64,000 bases of DNA, taken from assembly GCA_963725315.1 (NCBI GenBank), contig CAVRYA010000007.1, forward strand, positions 248,001-312,000. Reading direction: 5' to 3'. The first letter of the stretch is position 1; every line of letters starts with the position of its first letter. This document shows, in pieces, positions 8,159-16,874 of the stretch. The DNA is from JBBRHQ01 sp963725315 (GTDB lineage Bacteria > Actinomycetota > Thermoleophilia > Solirubrobacterales > 70-9). Under the pieces are notes generated by a model. It was given only the letters and a program-made list of their open reading frames with translations, made no database searches and was not told where the DNA came from. A program made the position numbers and the translations under genes.

Positions 8159-9766
8159 ATGGCTGTCGAGCCCGGCGCCCGCGAGCGCGACGCTGAGTTC
8201 AGCACCCTCTCCGGGCACCCGGTGAGGCCCCTCTACGGCCCCGAGGACGGCCCCGCCGACCCCGGCGAGAGCCTCGGCACCCCCGGCGAGTTCCCGTTCA
8301 CCCGGGGGCCATACGCGACGATGTACAGGGGCCGCCTCTGGACGATGCGCCAGTTCGCCGGCTTCGGCACCGTCGAGGAGACCAACGAGCGCTTCCACTA
8401 CCTGCTCGAGCACGGCCAGGAGGGGCTCTCGGTCGCCTTCGACATGCCGACCCTGATGGGGTATGACTCCGATCACGCCCGCTCCCTGGGCGAGGTCGGG
8501 CGCGAGGGGGTCGCGGTGGACACCCTCGACGACATGATCCGCCTCTTCGAGGGCATTCCCCTGGCGGGCGTCTCGACCTCGATGACGATCAACGCGCCGG
8601 CGGCGATCCTGCTCGCCTTCTACGTGCTGGCCGCCGAGGAGCAGGGCACCGCCGCGGAAGACCTCGCCGGGACGATCCAGACCGACATCCTCAAGGAGTA
8701 CATCGCGCAGAAGGAGTGGTGCTTCCCGATCTCCCACGCGATGCGACTGGTCACCGACATGGTCGAGTTCTGCGCCCGGCGGATGCCCCGCTGGCACCCG
8801 ATCTCGATCTCCGGCTACCACATCCGCGAGGCGGGCTCCACCGCGGCCCAGGAACTCGCCTTCACGCTCAAGGACGGCTTCACCTACGTCGAGGATGCGA
8901 TCGAGCGGGGCCTCGACGTCGACGAGTTCGCTCCCCGGCTCTCCTTCTTCTTCAACGCCCACATCGACTTCTTCGAGGAGATCGCCAAGTACCGGGCCGC
9001 GCGGCGGATCTGGGCGCGGGAGATGCGCGATCGCTACGAGGCTAAGAAGCCCGAGTCGATGCGGCTGCGCTTCCACGCCCAGACGGCCGGGGTGAGCCTG
9101 ACCGCTCAGCAGCCGCTCAACAACGTCGTCCGCACCACGCTCGAGGCGCTCGCCGCGGTGATGGGGGGGACGCAGTCGCTCCACACCAACTCCTTCGACG
9201 AGGCCCTGGCGCTACCGACCGAGGAGGCGGTGCGAGTGGCGCTGCGCACGCAGCAGATAATCGCCTCGGAGTCCGGGGTGACCAATACCGCCGACCCGCT
9301 GGGCGGCTCCTACTTCGTCGAGAAGCTGACCGACGAGCTCGAGTCGGAGGCCTACGACTACTTCTCGCGCATCGACGAGCTGGGGGGCATGGTCGAGGCG
9401 ATCCGCAAGAACTTCCCCCAGCGCGAGATCGCCGACGCCTCCTTCACCTACCAACGGGAGCTGGACGAGCGCCGCCGGATCGTGGTCGGCGTCAACGACT
9501 TCCACCACACCGACGACGAGGTGCCGATCCTCCGGATCGACCCCGCACTGGAGCGCAAGCAGGCCGAGCGCCTCGCCGTCACCCGCGCGGCCCGCGACTC
9601 GGCAGAGGTCGAGCGGGCGCTGGCCGAGCTCAAGGGAGCGGCGGCCTCGGAGCGCAACTTGATGGAGCCGATGATCGCCGCGGCGAGGGTGCGCGCCAGC
9701 GAGGGCGAGATGATCGCGGCGATGCAGGAGGTGTTCGGGACCTACACCGAGTCGCCGGTCTTCTAG
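8159..9766 (+). CDS. icmA: B12-dependent acyl-CoA mutase large subunit, isobutyryl-CoA mutase type
   Basis: This is the substrate-binding TIM-barrel subunit of an adenosylcobalamin mutase, 535 residues, without its own B12 domain. Automated calls would name it methylmalonyl-CoA mutase. However, the two residues that bind the methylmalonyl carboxylate (Tyr89 and Arg207 in Propionibacterium numbering) read Phe in RLWTMRQFAGFG and Gln in DILKEYIAQKEW. Phe and Gln at these sites are the known signature of isobutyryl-CoA mutase, which interconverts isobutyryl- and n-butyryl-CoA. The length and the separate 137-residue partner also match IcmA/IcmB. A hydroxyisobutyryl-CoA mutase is less likely because the residue after the Phe is Ala. 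The assignment rests on alignment by eye. Confidence 0.8.
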   Translation: MAVEPGARERDAEFSTLSGHPVRPLYGPEDGPADPGESLGTPGEFPFTRGPYATMYRGRLWTMRQFAGFGTVEETNERFHYLLEHGQEGLSVAFDMPTLMGYDSDHARSLGEVGREGVAVDTLDDMIRLFEGIPLAGVSTSMTINAPAAILLAFYVLAAEEQGTAAEDLAGTIQTDILKEYIAQKEWCFPISHAMRLVTDMVEFCARRMPRWHPISISGYHIREAGSTAAQELAFTLKDGFTYVEDAIERGLDVDEFAPRLSFFFNAHIDFFEEIAKYRAARRIWAREMRDRYEAKKPESMRLRFHAQTAGVSLTAQQPLNNVVRTTLEALAAVMGGTQSLHTNSFDEALALPTEEAVRVALRTQQIIASESGVTNTADPLGGSYFVEKLTDELESEAYDYFSRIDELGGMVEAIRKNFPQREIADASFTYQRELDERRRIVVGVNDFHHTDDEVPILRIDPALERKQAERLAVTRAARDSAEVERALAELKGAAASERNLMEPMIAAARVRASEGEMIAAMQEVFGTYTESPVF

Positions 9767-9778
9767 GCTTCCGCGCCG

Positions 9779-10192
9779 ATGGAAGCAGCCACCGCACGCA
9801 AGATCCGGGTCGTCGTCGCCAAGCCGGGGCTCGACGGCCACGACCGCGGCGCCAAGATCATCGCCCGCGCCCTGCGCGACGCCGGGATGGAGGTGATCTA
9901 CACGGGCCTTCACCAGACACCCGAGCAGATCGCCGAGACGGTGATCCAGGAGGACGCCGACGCGGTCGGCCTCTCGATCCTCTCCGGCGCTCACATGACC
10001 CTTGTGCCTCGGGTCGTCGCCCTGCTCAGCGAGCAGGGCGTCGACGACGTTCTGGTCACGGTCGGCGGCACGATCCCGGCTGAGGACATCCCCGCGCTGA
10101 AGGAGCTGGGGGTGGCCGAGGTCTTCACCCCGGGGGCGGGGACCGACGAGATCGTCGAGTTCATTCGCTCCGGCGCCGCCGATCGCCACTGA
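9779..10192 (+). CDS. icmB: B12-binding small subunit of acyl-CoA mutase
   Basis: This 137-residue protein is a stand-alone cobalamin-binding domain. The signature KPGLDGHDRGAKII contains the His that replaces the lower axial ligand of cobalt. LSILSGAHMT and VGGTIPAEDIP form the rest of the nucleotide-tail pocket. It lies 12 bp downstream of the large subunit, so they are surely co-transcribed and form an A2B2-type enzyme. The size matches IcmB of Streptomyces. No MeaB-like G-protein chaperone is present in the window. Confidence 0.93.
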   Translation: MEAATARKIRVVVAKPGLDGHDRGAKIIARALRDAGMEVIYTGLHQTPEQIAETVIQEDADAVGLSILSGAHMTLVPRVVALLSEQGVDDVLVTVGGTIPAEDIPALKELGVAEVFTPGAGTDEIVEFIRSGAADRH

Positions 10193-10226
10193 TCGGCGCC
10201 GGGCGGTGCTTTCCGCCGAGGCCGAT

Positions 10227-10240
10227 TGACTGGTCAGTCA
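10227..10240. promoter_or_regulatory. Palindromic operator upstream of etfBA, TetR/FadR type
   Basis: TGACTG-GT-CAGTCA is a perfect 6+6 inverted repeat. It overlaps a -35-like TTGACT (10226-10231). A second inverted pair, ACTGG at 10229 and CCAGT at 10242, overlaps it. Such TGAC/GTCA palindromes are typical operators for TetR-type regulators of fatty-acid degradation. The regulator is not identified. Confidence 0.5.
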
Positions 10241-10342
10241 GCCAGTTCCAGTTATCGCTAACATCCCCGCCCGCAACGCACCGCCGACCCGTCGTCCCAC
10301 GGCTCGCGGGGTGCCTCAGAATCCCCCTCAAGGAGGCCTTAC

Positions 10343-11134
10343 GTGAAGATCTGCGTCCTGGTCAAGGAGGTACCGGACGCCGCGGTTCAGAAGCGCATCG
10401 ATCCGAACACGATGCGGCTCGACCGAAGCGGCGAGAAGAACCTCAATCCCTTCGACACGCACGCGATCGAGGCCGCGATGCAGATCAAGGAGGGCGGCGC
10501 GATCCCGGTGGAGGAGGTGGTCGCGGTGACGATGGGCCCCGACTCGGCGGTCCGCGCTCTGCACAAGGCCGTCGCCCTCGGCGCCGACCGCTCGCTGCAC
10601 CTCTCCGACGGCGCCCTCGAGGGCTCCGACGTCTGCGCCACCGGGTACGCCCTGGCGAAGCTGCTGGAGTCCGAGAGCCCCGACCTGGTCCTGCTCGGGC
10701 AGCAGTCCGATGACGGCGAGTGCTACACGATCGGCGCCGTCGTCGCGGACCACCTGAAGATGCCCTCGCTCACCCAGGTGATCAAGATGGACGTCGAGGA
10801 CGGCAAGCTGCGCTGCGAGCGCCAGGCCGAGTACGGCTACGACACCGTCTCGGTCGAGCTGCCGGCCGTGATCAGCGTCGGCGACGCGATCAACGAGCCT
10901 CGCTACCCGTCGCTGAAGGCGATCATGGGGGCGAAGAAGAAGCCGCTCGACACCAAGGCCACCGGCGACGCCGGCATCGAGGCCGACCGGGTCGGCGAGA
11001 GCGGCTCACGGACTGCGGTCCTCGCGCTCAACCCTCCGCCGCAGAAGGAGTCGGGAGAGATCATCGAGGACGAAGACACCAACGAGACGGTCGAGAAGAT
11101 CGTCGCCTGGCTCGACGAAAGGAAGCTGATCTAG
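10343..11134 (+). CDS. etfB: Electron transfer flavoprotein beta subunit
   Basis: With EtfA it forms the FAD/AMP heterodimer that takes electrons from acyl-CoA dehydrogenases. The 263-residue sequence opens MKICVLVKEVPD. It has the family block GADRSLHLSDGALEGSD and the characteristic QSDDGECYTIGAVVADHL. The GTG start follows an AAGGAGG ribosome site. The stop codon abuts the etfA ATG, indicating translational coupling. An operator-like palindrome lies about 100 bp upstream. The C-terminal 60 residues are more variable, as is usual. Confidence 0.95.
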   Translation: MKICVLVKEVPDAAVQKRIDPNTMRLDRSGEKNLNPFDTHAIEAAMQIKEGGAIPVEEVVAVTMGPDSAVRALHKAVALGADRSLHLSDGALEGSDVCATGYALAKLLESESPDLVLLGQQSDDGECYTIGAVVADHLKMPSLTQVIKMDVEDGKLRCERQAEYGYDTVSVELPAVISVGDAINEPRYPSLKAIMGAKKKPLDTKATGDAGIEADRVGESGSRTAVLALNPPPQKESGEIIEDEDTNETVEKIVAWLDERKLI

Positions 11135-12115
11135 ATGCCCGGCATCCTGGTCTACGCCCTGCACGACGACGAGGGCAACTTCAACAAGAACTCACTCGGC
11201 GCGATCTCGGCGGCGTCCAAGCTCGCCGGCGAGCTCGGCTCCGAGGCCGCCGCGGTGGTCGTCGGCGACGTCGCCGACGACGCCTGCGCGTCGCTCGGCA
11301 GCTACGGCGCGTCCAAGGTCTTCCGGGCCAAGGACGTCCCCGAGGGCCTGGCCCAGCCGATCGTCGACGTGATGGCCAAGGTGATCGGCGACGAGGGCTA
11401 CTCCTACGCCCTCTTCGGCGGCGGCCTGCTCGGCTTCGAGATCGGCGCCGGCCTCACCGCCCGCCTCGGCGCCGGGGTGACGATGGAGGTCACCGAGGTC
11501 AAGGTCGCGGACGGCAAGCTGGTCGCCGAGCGCCCGATCCTCCAGGACTCTCAGGTCGCCGAAGTCGGCTACGTCGCCGAGCCCGGGATCATCATCGGGC
11601 GCCTCAACGCATTCGACGTCGAGGAGTCCGGCTCCGGCGCGGCCGATCTGGTCGACGTCACGGTCGAGCTCTCGCCCTGGTCAACGAAGGCCTCGATGGT
11701 CCAGCGCGGCGAGCAGCGCGGCGCCGACGTCAACATCGAGGACGCCGAGGTCCTGGTCGGCGGCGGCCGCGGCCTCGGCGAGGCCGACGGCTTCAAGCTC
11801 TGCGAGGAGCTGGCCGACTCGATGGGCGGCGCCGTCGCCGCGACCCGCGCCGTGGTCGATGCCGGCTGGTACCCCTACGCGGCCCAGATCGGCCAGACGG
11901 GGAAGACGGTGGCGCCGAAGCTCTACCTCGCCGCCGGGATCTCAGGGGCGATCCAGCACAAGGTCGGGATGCAGAACTCGGAGAACATCCTGGCGATCAA
12001 CAAGGACCCGAACGCGCCGATCTTCGAGTTCTCCGACCTCGGCGTGGTCGGCGACCTGCACAAGATCGTCCCCAAGCTGACCGAGGCGATCAAGGCAAAG
12101 AAGGGCGGCTCCTGA
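11135..12115 (+). CDS. etfA: Electron transfer flavoprotein alpha subunit
   Basis: This is the FAD-binding subunit of ETF, 326 residues, starting right after the etfB stop. The C-terminal FAD domain is intact, with GGGRGLGEADGF, the segment QIGQTGKTVAPKLY, then GISGAIQHKVGM and AINKDPNAPIFEFSDLG. All are classic EtfA signatures. It supplies electrons to the ETF-quinone oxidoreductase encoded 61 bp downstream. The neighbouring acyl-CoA dehydrogenase is the obvious donor. Confidence 0.96.
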   Translation: MPGILVYALHDDEGNFNKNSLGAISAASKLAGELGSEAAAVVVGDVADDACASLGSYGASKVFRAKDVPEGLAQPIVDVMAKVIGDEGYSYALFGGGLLGFEIGAGLTARLGAGVTMEVTEVKVADGKLVAERPILQDSQVAEVGYVAEPGIIIGRLNAFDVEESGSGAADLVDVTVELSPWSTKASMVQRGEQRGADVNIEDAEVLVGGGRGLGEADGFKLCEELADSMGGAVAATRAVVDAGWYPYAAQIGQTGKTVAPKLYLAAGISGAIQHKVGMQNSENILAINKDPNAPIFEFSDLGVVGDLHKIVPKLTEAIKAKKGGS

Positions 12116-12176
12116 GCGCGGATCGAGCGTCAATGGCTGATTCCTCGCGAGTGAGCGAAGCACGAAATTCATTCCC

Positions 12177-13872
12177 GTGAACCATTCTCCCAGCGAATAT
12201 CCGCCCCCGTTCGACTCCAACGACGTGATCGGCCCTCCGACCGATGCGGAGGAGGACCGGATCGAGGTCGGCGTGGCGATCGTCGGGGGCGGCCCGGCCG
12301 GGCTCGCCTGCGCGATCAAGGTGATGCAGCTCCTGGAGGACGAGCCGGAGCTGAGCGAGCGGCTCGGCGAGGTCCCGGTGGCGGTGATCGAGAAGGGCAA
12401 GGTCGCCGGGGCCCACCTGCTCTCCGGGGCCAACATGCGCCCCTCGGCGATGCGGGAGCTTTTCCCCGACCTCGACCCCTCCGACTGGCCGGTCTATGGG
12501 GAGGTGACCAAGGACGCGGTCTACTTCCTCACATCGAAGGCGGCCTTCCCGGTGAAGCCGATGCCGCCCAACTTCCGCAACCACGGCAACTACGTCACCT
12601 CGGTCTCGAAGCTGGGGCGGTTCCTCGGCGAGAAGGCCGAGGAGGCCGGCGTCTACCTGCTCTCCGAGACCGCCGCGACGAAGCTCCTGGTGTCCGAGCG
12701 GATCGTTCGCGGGGTGCGCTCCGGCGACCGCGGCCGCGGCAAGGACGGGGAGGAGCTGGCCAACTTCGAGCCCGGCTCGGACGTGGTGGCCAAGGCGACG
12801 GTGCTGGCCGAGGGGACCCTGGGCCACCTCACCTACGCGGCGCTCGACTACTTCGACCTGCACGGCGTCGACCCGCAGCGCTGGGAGCTCGGCGTCAAGG
12901 AGGTCTGGGAGGTCGCCGAGCCGCTCGACCGGGTCATCCACACCCTCGGCTGGCCGCTGCGCTGGAGCGGCAAGTACGCGGAGGCGGGCGGCAGCTTCAT
13001 TTACCCGATGGGAGAGGACAAGGTCTGCATCGGCCTCGTCGTCGGACTCGACTACACCGACGCCACCTTCAGCTGCCACGACGCTCTGCAGCTGATGAAG
13101 ACCCACCCGTTCATCAAGAAGATCCTCGACGGCGGGAAGCGGGTCGCCTGGGGGGCGAAGACGATCCCCTCCGGCGGCTACTGGTCGATGCCGAAGCGGC
13201 TCTCGGTCCCGGGGATGGTGATCGCCGGGGACGGGGCCGGGATGGTCAACATCGCCGAGCTGAAGGGCGTCCACTACGCGATGCACGCCGGGATCTACGC
13301 GGCCGAGGCGATCGTCGAGGCGCTGAAGAACGACTCGGTCAACTTCGACGCCTACGACGAGAAGGTCCACGACTCGGTGATCGAGAAGGACATCTACCGC
13401 TCGCGCAACATGCGCCAGCCGCTCTCCAAGGGGCTGATCGCCGGCGGGATCGTCGGCAGCGCGATGGTCGCGACGAAGGGGGCGTTCCCGGGCGGTCACT
13501 GGCGCAACGAGGACGATGCCGAGGTCGAGATGAAGATCGGCAAGGCGGCCGAGGTCTACCCGCAAGCCGGACAACGAGCTGACCTTCAACAAGCTCGACT
13601 CGGTCTTCCTCTCGGGCAACGCGACACGCGACGACGCCCCCAACCACATCCGGGTGCAGACCCGTGTGCCGCGCGAGATCGCCCAGACCTGGGTCTCGAT
13701 GTGCCCGGCCCAGGTCTACGAGATCCCGGACGAGCAGCTCTCCAACGGGGCGACGGTCGTCGACGTCCACGTCACCGCCTCGAACTGCGTGCAGTGCGGG
13801 GCGATCACCGCCAAGGGCGGCCGACTGACCCTGCCGGAGGGCGGCGACGGCCCTCTGTATCAAGAGACGTAG
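12177..13872 (+). CDS. Electron transfer flavoprotein-quinone oxidoreductase (one apparent frameshift)
   Basis: This membrane-associated FAD/[4Fe-4S] enzyme moves electrons from ETF to quinone. From a GTG start it shows the FAD motif AIVGGGPAGLACAI near residue 33, GAHLLSGANM, and AGDGAGMVNIAELKGVHYA. The frame breaks near 13563, where one extra base sits in the codons for YP-KPDNELTF. The rest continues in the next frame to 13872 and includes MCPAQVYE and SNCVQCGAI. The gene is otherwise full length, so a sequencing error is likely. The iron-sulfur motif is unusual: the canonical C-x2-C-x2-C reads C-V-Q-C-G-A-I, leaving three cysteines. It follows etfBA closely. Confidence 0.88.
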
Positions 13873-13896
13873 TCGCGCTCGAATACGCTCGCGGTC

Positions 13897-14784
13897 GTGC
13901 TGGTCCTCGGAATCCTCGCCGCGGTCGCTCCTCCTGCTTCTACAACCTCTCGATCGCGATGCAGGCGCTGCAGGCGCGCGAGGTGCGCCCCCGACCACGG
14001 CCTGCGGCCCTCGCTGCTGGTGCGGCTGGTCAAGAACCCGCGCTGGCTCGGGGCGACCGGGATCGGCCTGCTGGGGTGGCCGCTGGAGTTGGCGGCGCTG
14101 CTGCTGGCGCCGCTGACCGTGGTCCAGCCGGTGCTTGCCTCGGGCCTTCTGCTGCTGCTCTACCTCGGCGCTACGCCGGCTCGGGGAGCGGCCCGGCCCG
14201 CGCGAGCTGGTGGCGATCGGAGCGATCCTGCTCGGGCTGACAGGCGTCGCCCTCGCCGCGCCGCAGCGGACCACCGAGCACGCCTCCCCGGCGGCGCTGG
14301 CGATCTCCCTCGGGGCGGTCGCCCTGATCGCGCTGCTGCCCCACTGATCTCCGTGGCCGGATGGGGCCGGGCGCGTTCATCGTCGTGGTCAGCGCCGGCT
14401 GCGGCTATGCCTGGACGGGGATCGTCAGCAAGCTGGTCACCGACGAGGTCGCGGCCGGCTCGATCCTCGTCGCGCTCGTCTGGCTGGCCACCCTGGCGCG
14501 CTTCGGAGTTCGTCGCGCTGCTCAGCGAGATGAGCGCCCTGCAGCGGCGGCCTGCCACCCACGTCGCCCCGCCGATGTTCACGGTGCAGGTACTGATCCC
14601 GGTCCTGGCCGCGCCCTTCCTGTTCGGGGAGAGCTGGGGGGACACGCCGCTGGGGGGCGTCGTGCTCGGCGCCTCGATCGCGCTCTCGGTCGCCGGCACG
14701 GCGCTGGTCGCCGCCTCCCCGGCGGTCGCCGGGGTGCTCGAGACGGCGGCGCAGACGGGAGGTAGCCGAGCGTGCGCGGGATAA
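13897..14784 (+). CDS. DMT/EamA-like integral membrane transporter (several frameshifts)
   Basis: Joining three reading frames restores a protein of about 290 residues with 9-10 hydrophobic helices, beginning VLVLGILAAV and including YNLSIAMQALQAR, LLAPLTVVQPVLASGLL, GCGYAWTGIVSKLV and FTVQVLIPVLAAPFLFGE. The pattern fits the drug/metabolite transporter superfamily, NIPA/EamA-like. Extra bases lie near 13920, 13992, 14172, 14345 and 14515. The GTG start is 7 bases after TACGCT (13884-13889), a leaderless arrangement. The cargo is unknown. Whether the gene is truly broken or only badly sequenced cannot be told here. Confidence 0.65.
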   Translation: MLVLGILAAVAPPASTTSRSRCRRCRRARCAPDHGLRPSLLVRLVKNPRWLGATGIGLLGWPLELAALLLAPLTVVQPVLASGLLLLLYLGATPARGAARPARAGGDRSDPARADRRRPRRAAADHRARLPGGAGDLPRGGRPDRAAAPLISVAGWGRARSSSWSAPAAAMPGRGSSASWSPTRSRPARSSSRSSGWPPWRASEFVALLSEMSALQRRPATHVAPPMFTVQVLIPVLAAPFLFGESWGDTPLGGVVLGASIALSVAGTALVAASPAVAGVLETAAQTGGSRACAG

Positions 14785-14885
14785 CGGCAGGCCCCGCTGC
14801 TAGCCTCCGGGCGCGCTGCCTCACGCCCTCCGGGCGAGTGCTCCGATACCCAGCGCGCTCCGCTCGAAACCAAGCCTGGAGAGCA

Positions 14886-15934
14886 ATGCCACTGCCCGCG
14901 CCCGCAGACGCAACCCGGCCCGATGCGTCGAGCTTCGCGATCGGGTTCGACCACCGCGACCGGGCGCGCCTGCACGAGCTGTGGGACGAGGTGCTCGATT
15001 CGGAGCAGTGGTCCGAGGGTCGCCATGCTCGACCGCTTCGAGCAGCGCTGGCGGAGTGGAACCGGCTTCCGGAGGCGGTCGGGACTCTCGAGCTGGGCGG
15101 GCGGCGCCCTCGCCGCCCTCGAGTTCGCCGGGGTCCGGGGCGAGACGGTTCTCTGCCCGTCGAACACCTTCATGGCGACGCCGCTGGCGGCGCTCAGCGC
15201 CGGGGCCGAGGTCGAGTTCGTCGACTGCAACCGCGAGGACCTCTGCATCTCGTTCGCCGACTTCGAGGCGAAGGCGGAGCGGCTGCGGCCCCGCGCGGCG
15301 ATCCTCGTGCACATCGGGGGCCACCTCGCCTTCGATGCGGATCGGATCGCCGCCTACTGCCGGGAGCACGGGATCTTCCTGCTCGAGGACTGCGCACACG
15401 CCCACGGCGCGGACTGGAACGGCAGGAGGCCCGGGTCGTGGGGTGACGCCGGCGTCTTCTCGCTCTATGCGACCAAGACGATCTCGACCGGCGAGGGCGG
15501 TGTTCTGGTCACAGCCGACCCCGACCTGGCGGAGTTCGCCCGCGCCTTCCGGAACTACGGCAAGTCCGAGCACGAGGTCGCCGGCCTCAACTTCCGGATG
15601 AGCGAGTTCAGCGCCGCCCTCGGCCTGGTCGCCGTGGAGCGCATGGAGGAGATCGTCGCCTGGAAGAACGACTTACGCGCGCCGGCACCTCGATCCCCAG
15701 CACGCCGGCCCGCCTCGAGCTGCCGGAGGGGATGACCTCGGGCCTCTACAAGTACGTCGTCTTCGAGGAGATCGAGCGCTCCACCGGGCGCGTCTACGAC
15801 CGCCCCTGCCACCGGATCGTCGGGGACCGGCGACCGAGCTGCCCGAACTCGCGACTGGGTCGCCGAGAACCACTGGTGCGTTCCGCTCTACTACCGCCCC
15901 GCCTCCCGCGAGGCAGGCCATGGAGCAGGCATGA
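14886..15934 (+). CDS. DegT/DnrJ/EryC1-family PLP aminotransferase (several frameshifts)
   Basis: This PLP-dependent sugar aminotransferase is the kind that makes amino sugars for surface glycans. The pieces in order are FDHRDRARLHELWDEV, MLDRFEQRW, GALAALEFAGV, CPSNTFMATPLAAL, LLEDCAHAHGA (PLP Asp), and LYATKTISTGEGGVL with the Schiff-base Lys. It ends near NHWCVPLYYRP and a stop overlapping the next gene. Indels lie near 15017, 15045, 15090, 15672, 15711 and 15830. The 3' end is approximate. It is followed at once by a nucleotide-sugar epimerase, consistent with one pathway. Confidence 0.75.
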
Positions 15935-16872
15935 GGGTCCTGGTCACCGGCGGCGGAGGCTTCATCGGCTCGCATGTCGTCGACCGGCTGATCGAGCGGG
16001 GGATCACGCCGAGGATCTTCGATCTCAGCGCCTCCCCGTATCACTCGCCGCTCGAGGTCGAGACCTTCACGGGCTCGATCACCGATCCGGCCAACCTCGA
16101 CCTGGCGATGCGCGACTGCGATGCGGTGATCCACCTCGCCGCGGTCGCCGACGTCGCCCACGTCGTCGGCGACCCGGTGCTGGCGGAGGAGGTCAACACC
16201 CGCGGCACCCTCAACGTGCTCGAGTCGGCCGGCCGCACCGGCGGCGGCACGGGTCGTCTACGGCAGCACCACCTGGGTCTACAGCGACGCCGAGCCGCAC
16301 GCGGTCGACGAGGAGACCCCGATCCCGGCCCCACGCCACCTCTACACCGCGACCAAGCTGGCGGGGGAGACCTACTGCGCCGGCTACGCGGAGCTCTTCG
16401 ACCTCGATTACACCGTGCTGCGCTTCGGCATCCCCTACGGGCCGCGGGCGAGGGCCGCAGGCGTCGTCGCCCGATTCATCGACCTGGCGCTGGACGGCGA
16501 GTCGCTGACCATCGCCGGCGACGGCCAGCAGTGCCGCAGCTTCGTCTACGTCGAGGACCTCGCGGCAGGCGTCGTCGCCGGGCTGGCGCCGGAGGCGAGG
16601 AACCGCATCTACAACCTCTCCAGCGACGAGACCGTGACGATCCTCGAGATCGCCGAGACCGTGCAGGAGATGACCGGGGGTTGCGAGATCGTCCACACGC
16701 CGCCGCGGCCGGGGGACTTCCCCGGCAAGGAGATCTCCAGCGAGCGGGCCCGGGAGGAGCTCGGCTGGGTCGCCGATACGCCCTTCCGCGAGGGCGTGCG
16801 CCGCTACGTCGAGTGGGTGCGCGCCTCGCGCCGGCCACAGCCCGGTCACGCTCGAGCGGCCGGGAGAACCGA
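15931..16872 (+). CDS. NAD-dependent nucleotide-sugar epimerase/dehydratase (frameshifted)
   Basis: This is an extended short-chain dehydrogenase. The NAD motif VTGGGGFIGSHVVD is at the N-terminus, followed by VIHLAAVADV, the Ser/Thr block YGSTTWVYSD, the catalytic YTATK, RFGIPYGPR, and the C-terminal sugar-binding part ending REGVRRYVEWV. An extra base near 16245 moves the frame. No stop is visible in the expected place in the working frame. The C-terminus is therefore uncertain and could even be read into the downstream glycosyltransferase. The ATG overlaps the end of the aminotransferase. The substrate is unknown. Confidence 0.8.
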
Positions 16873-16874
16873 AG

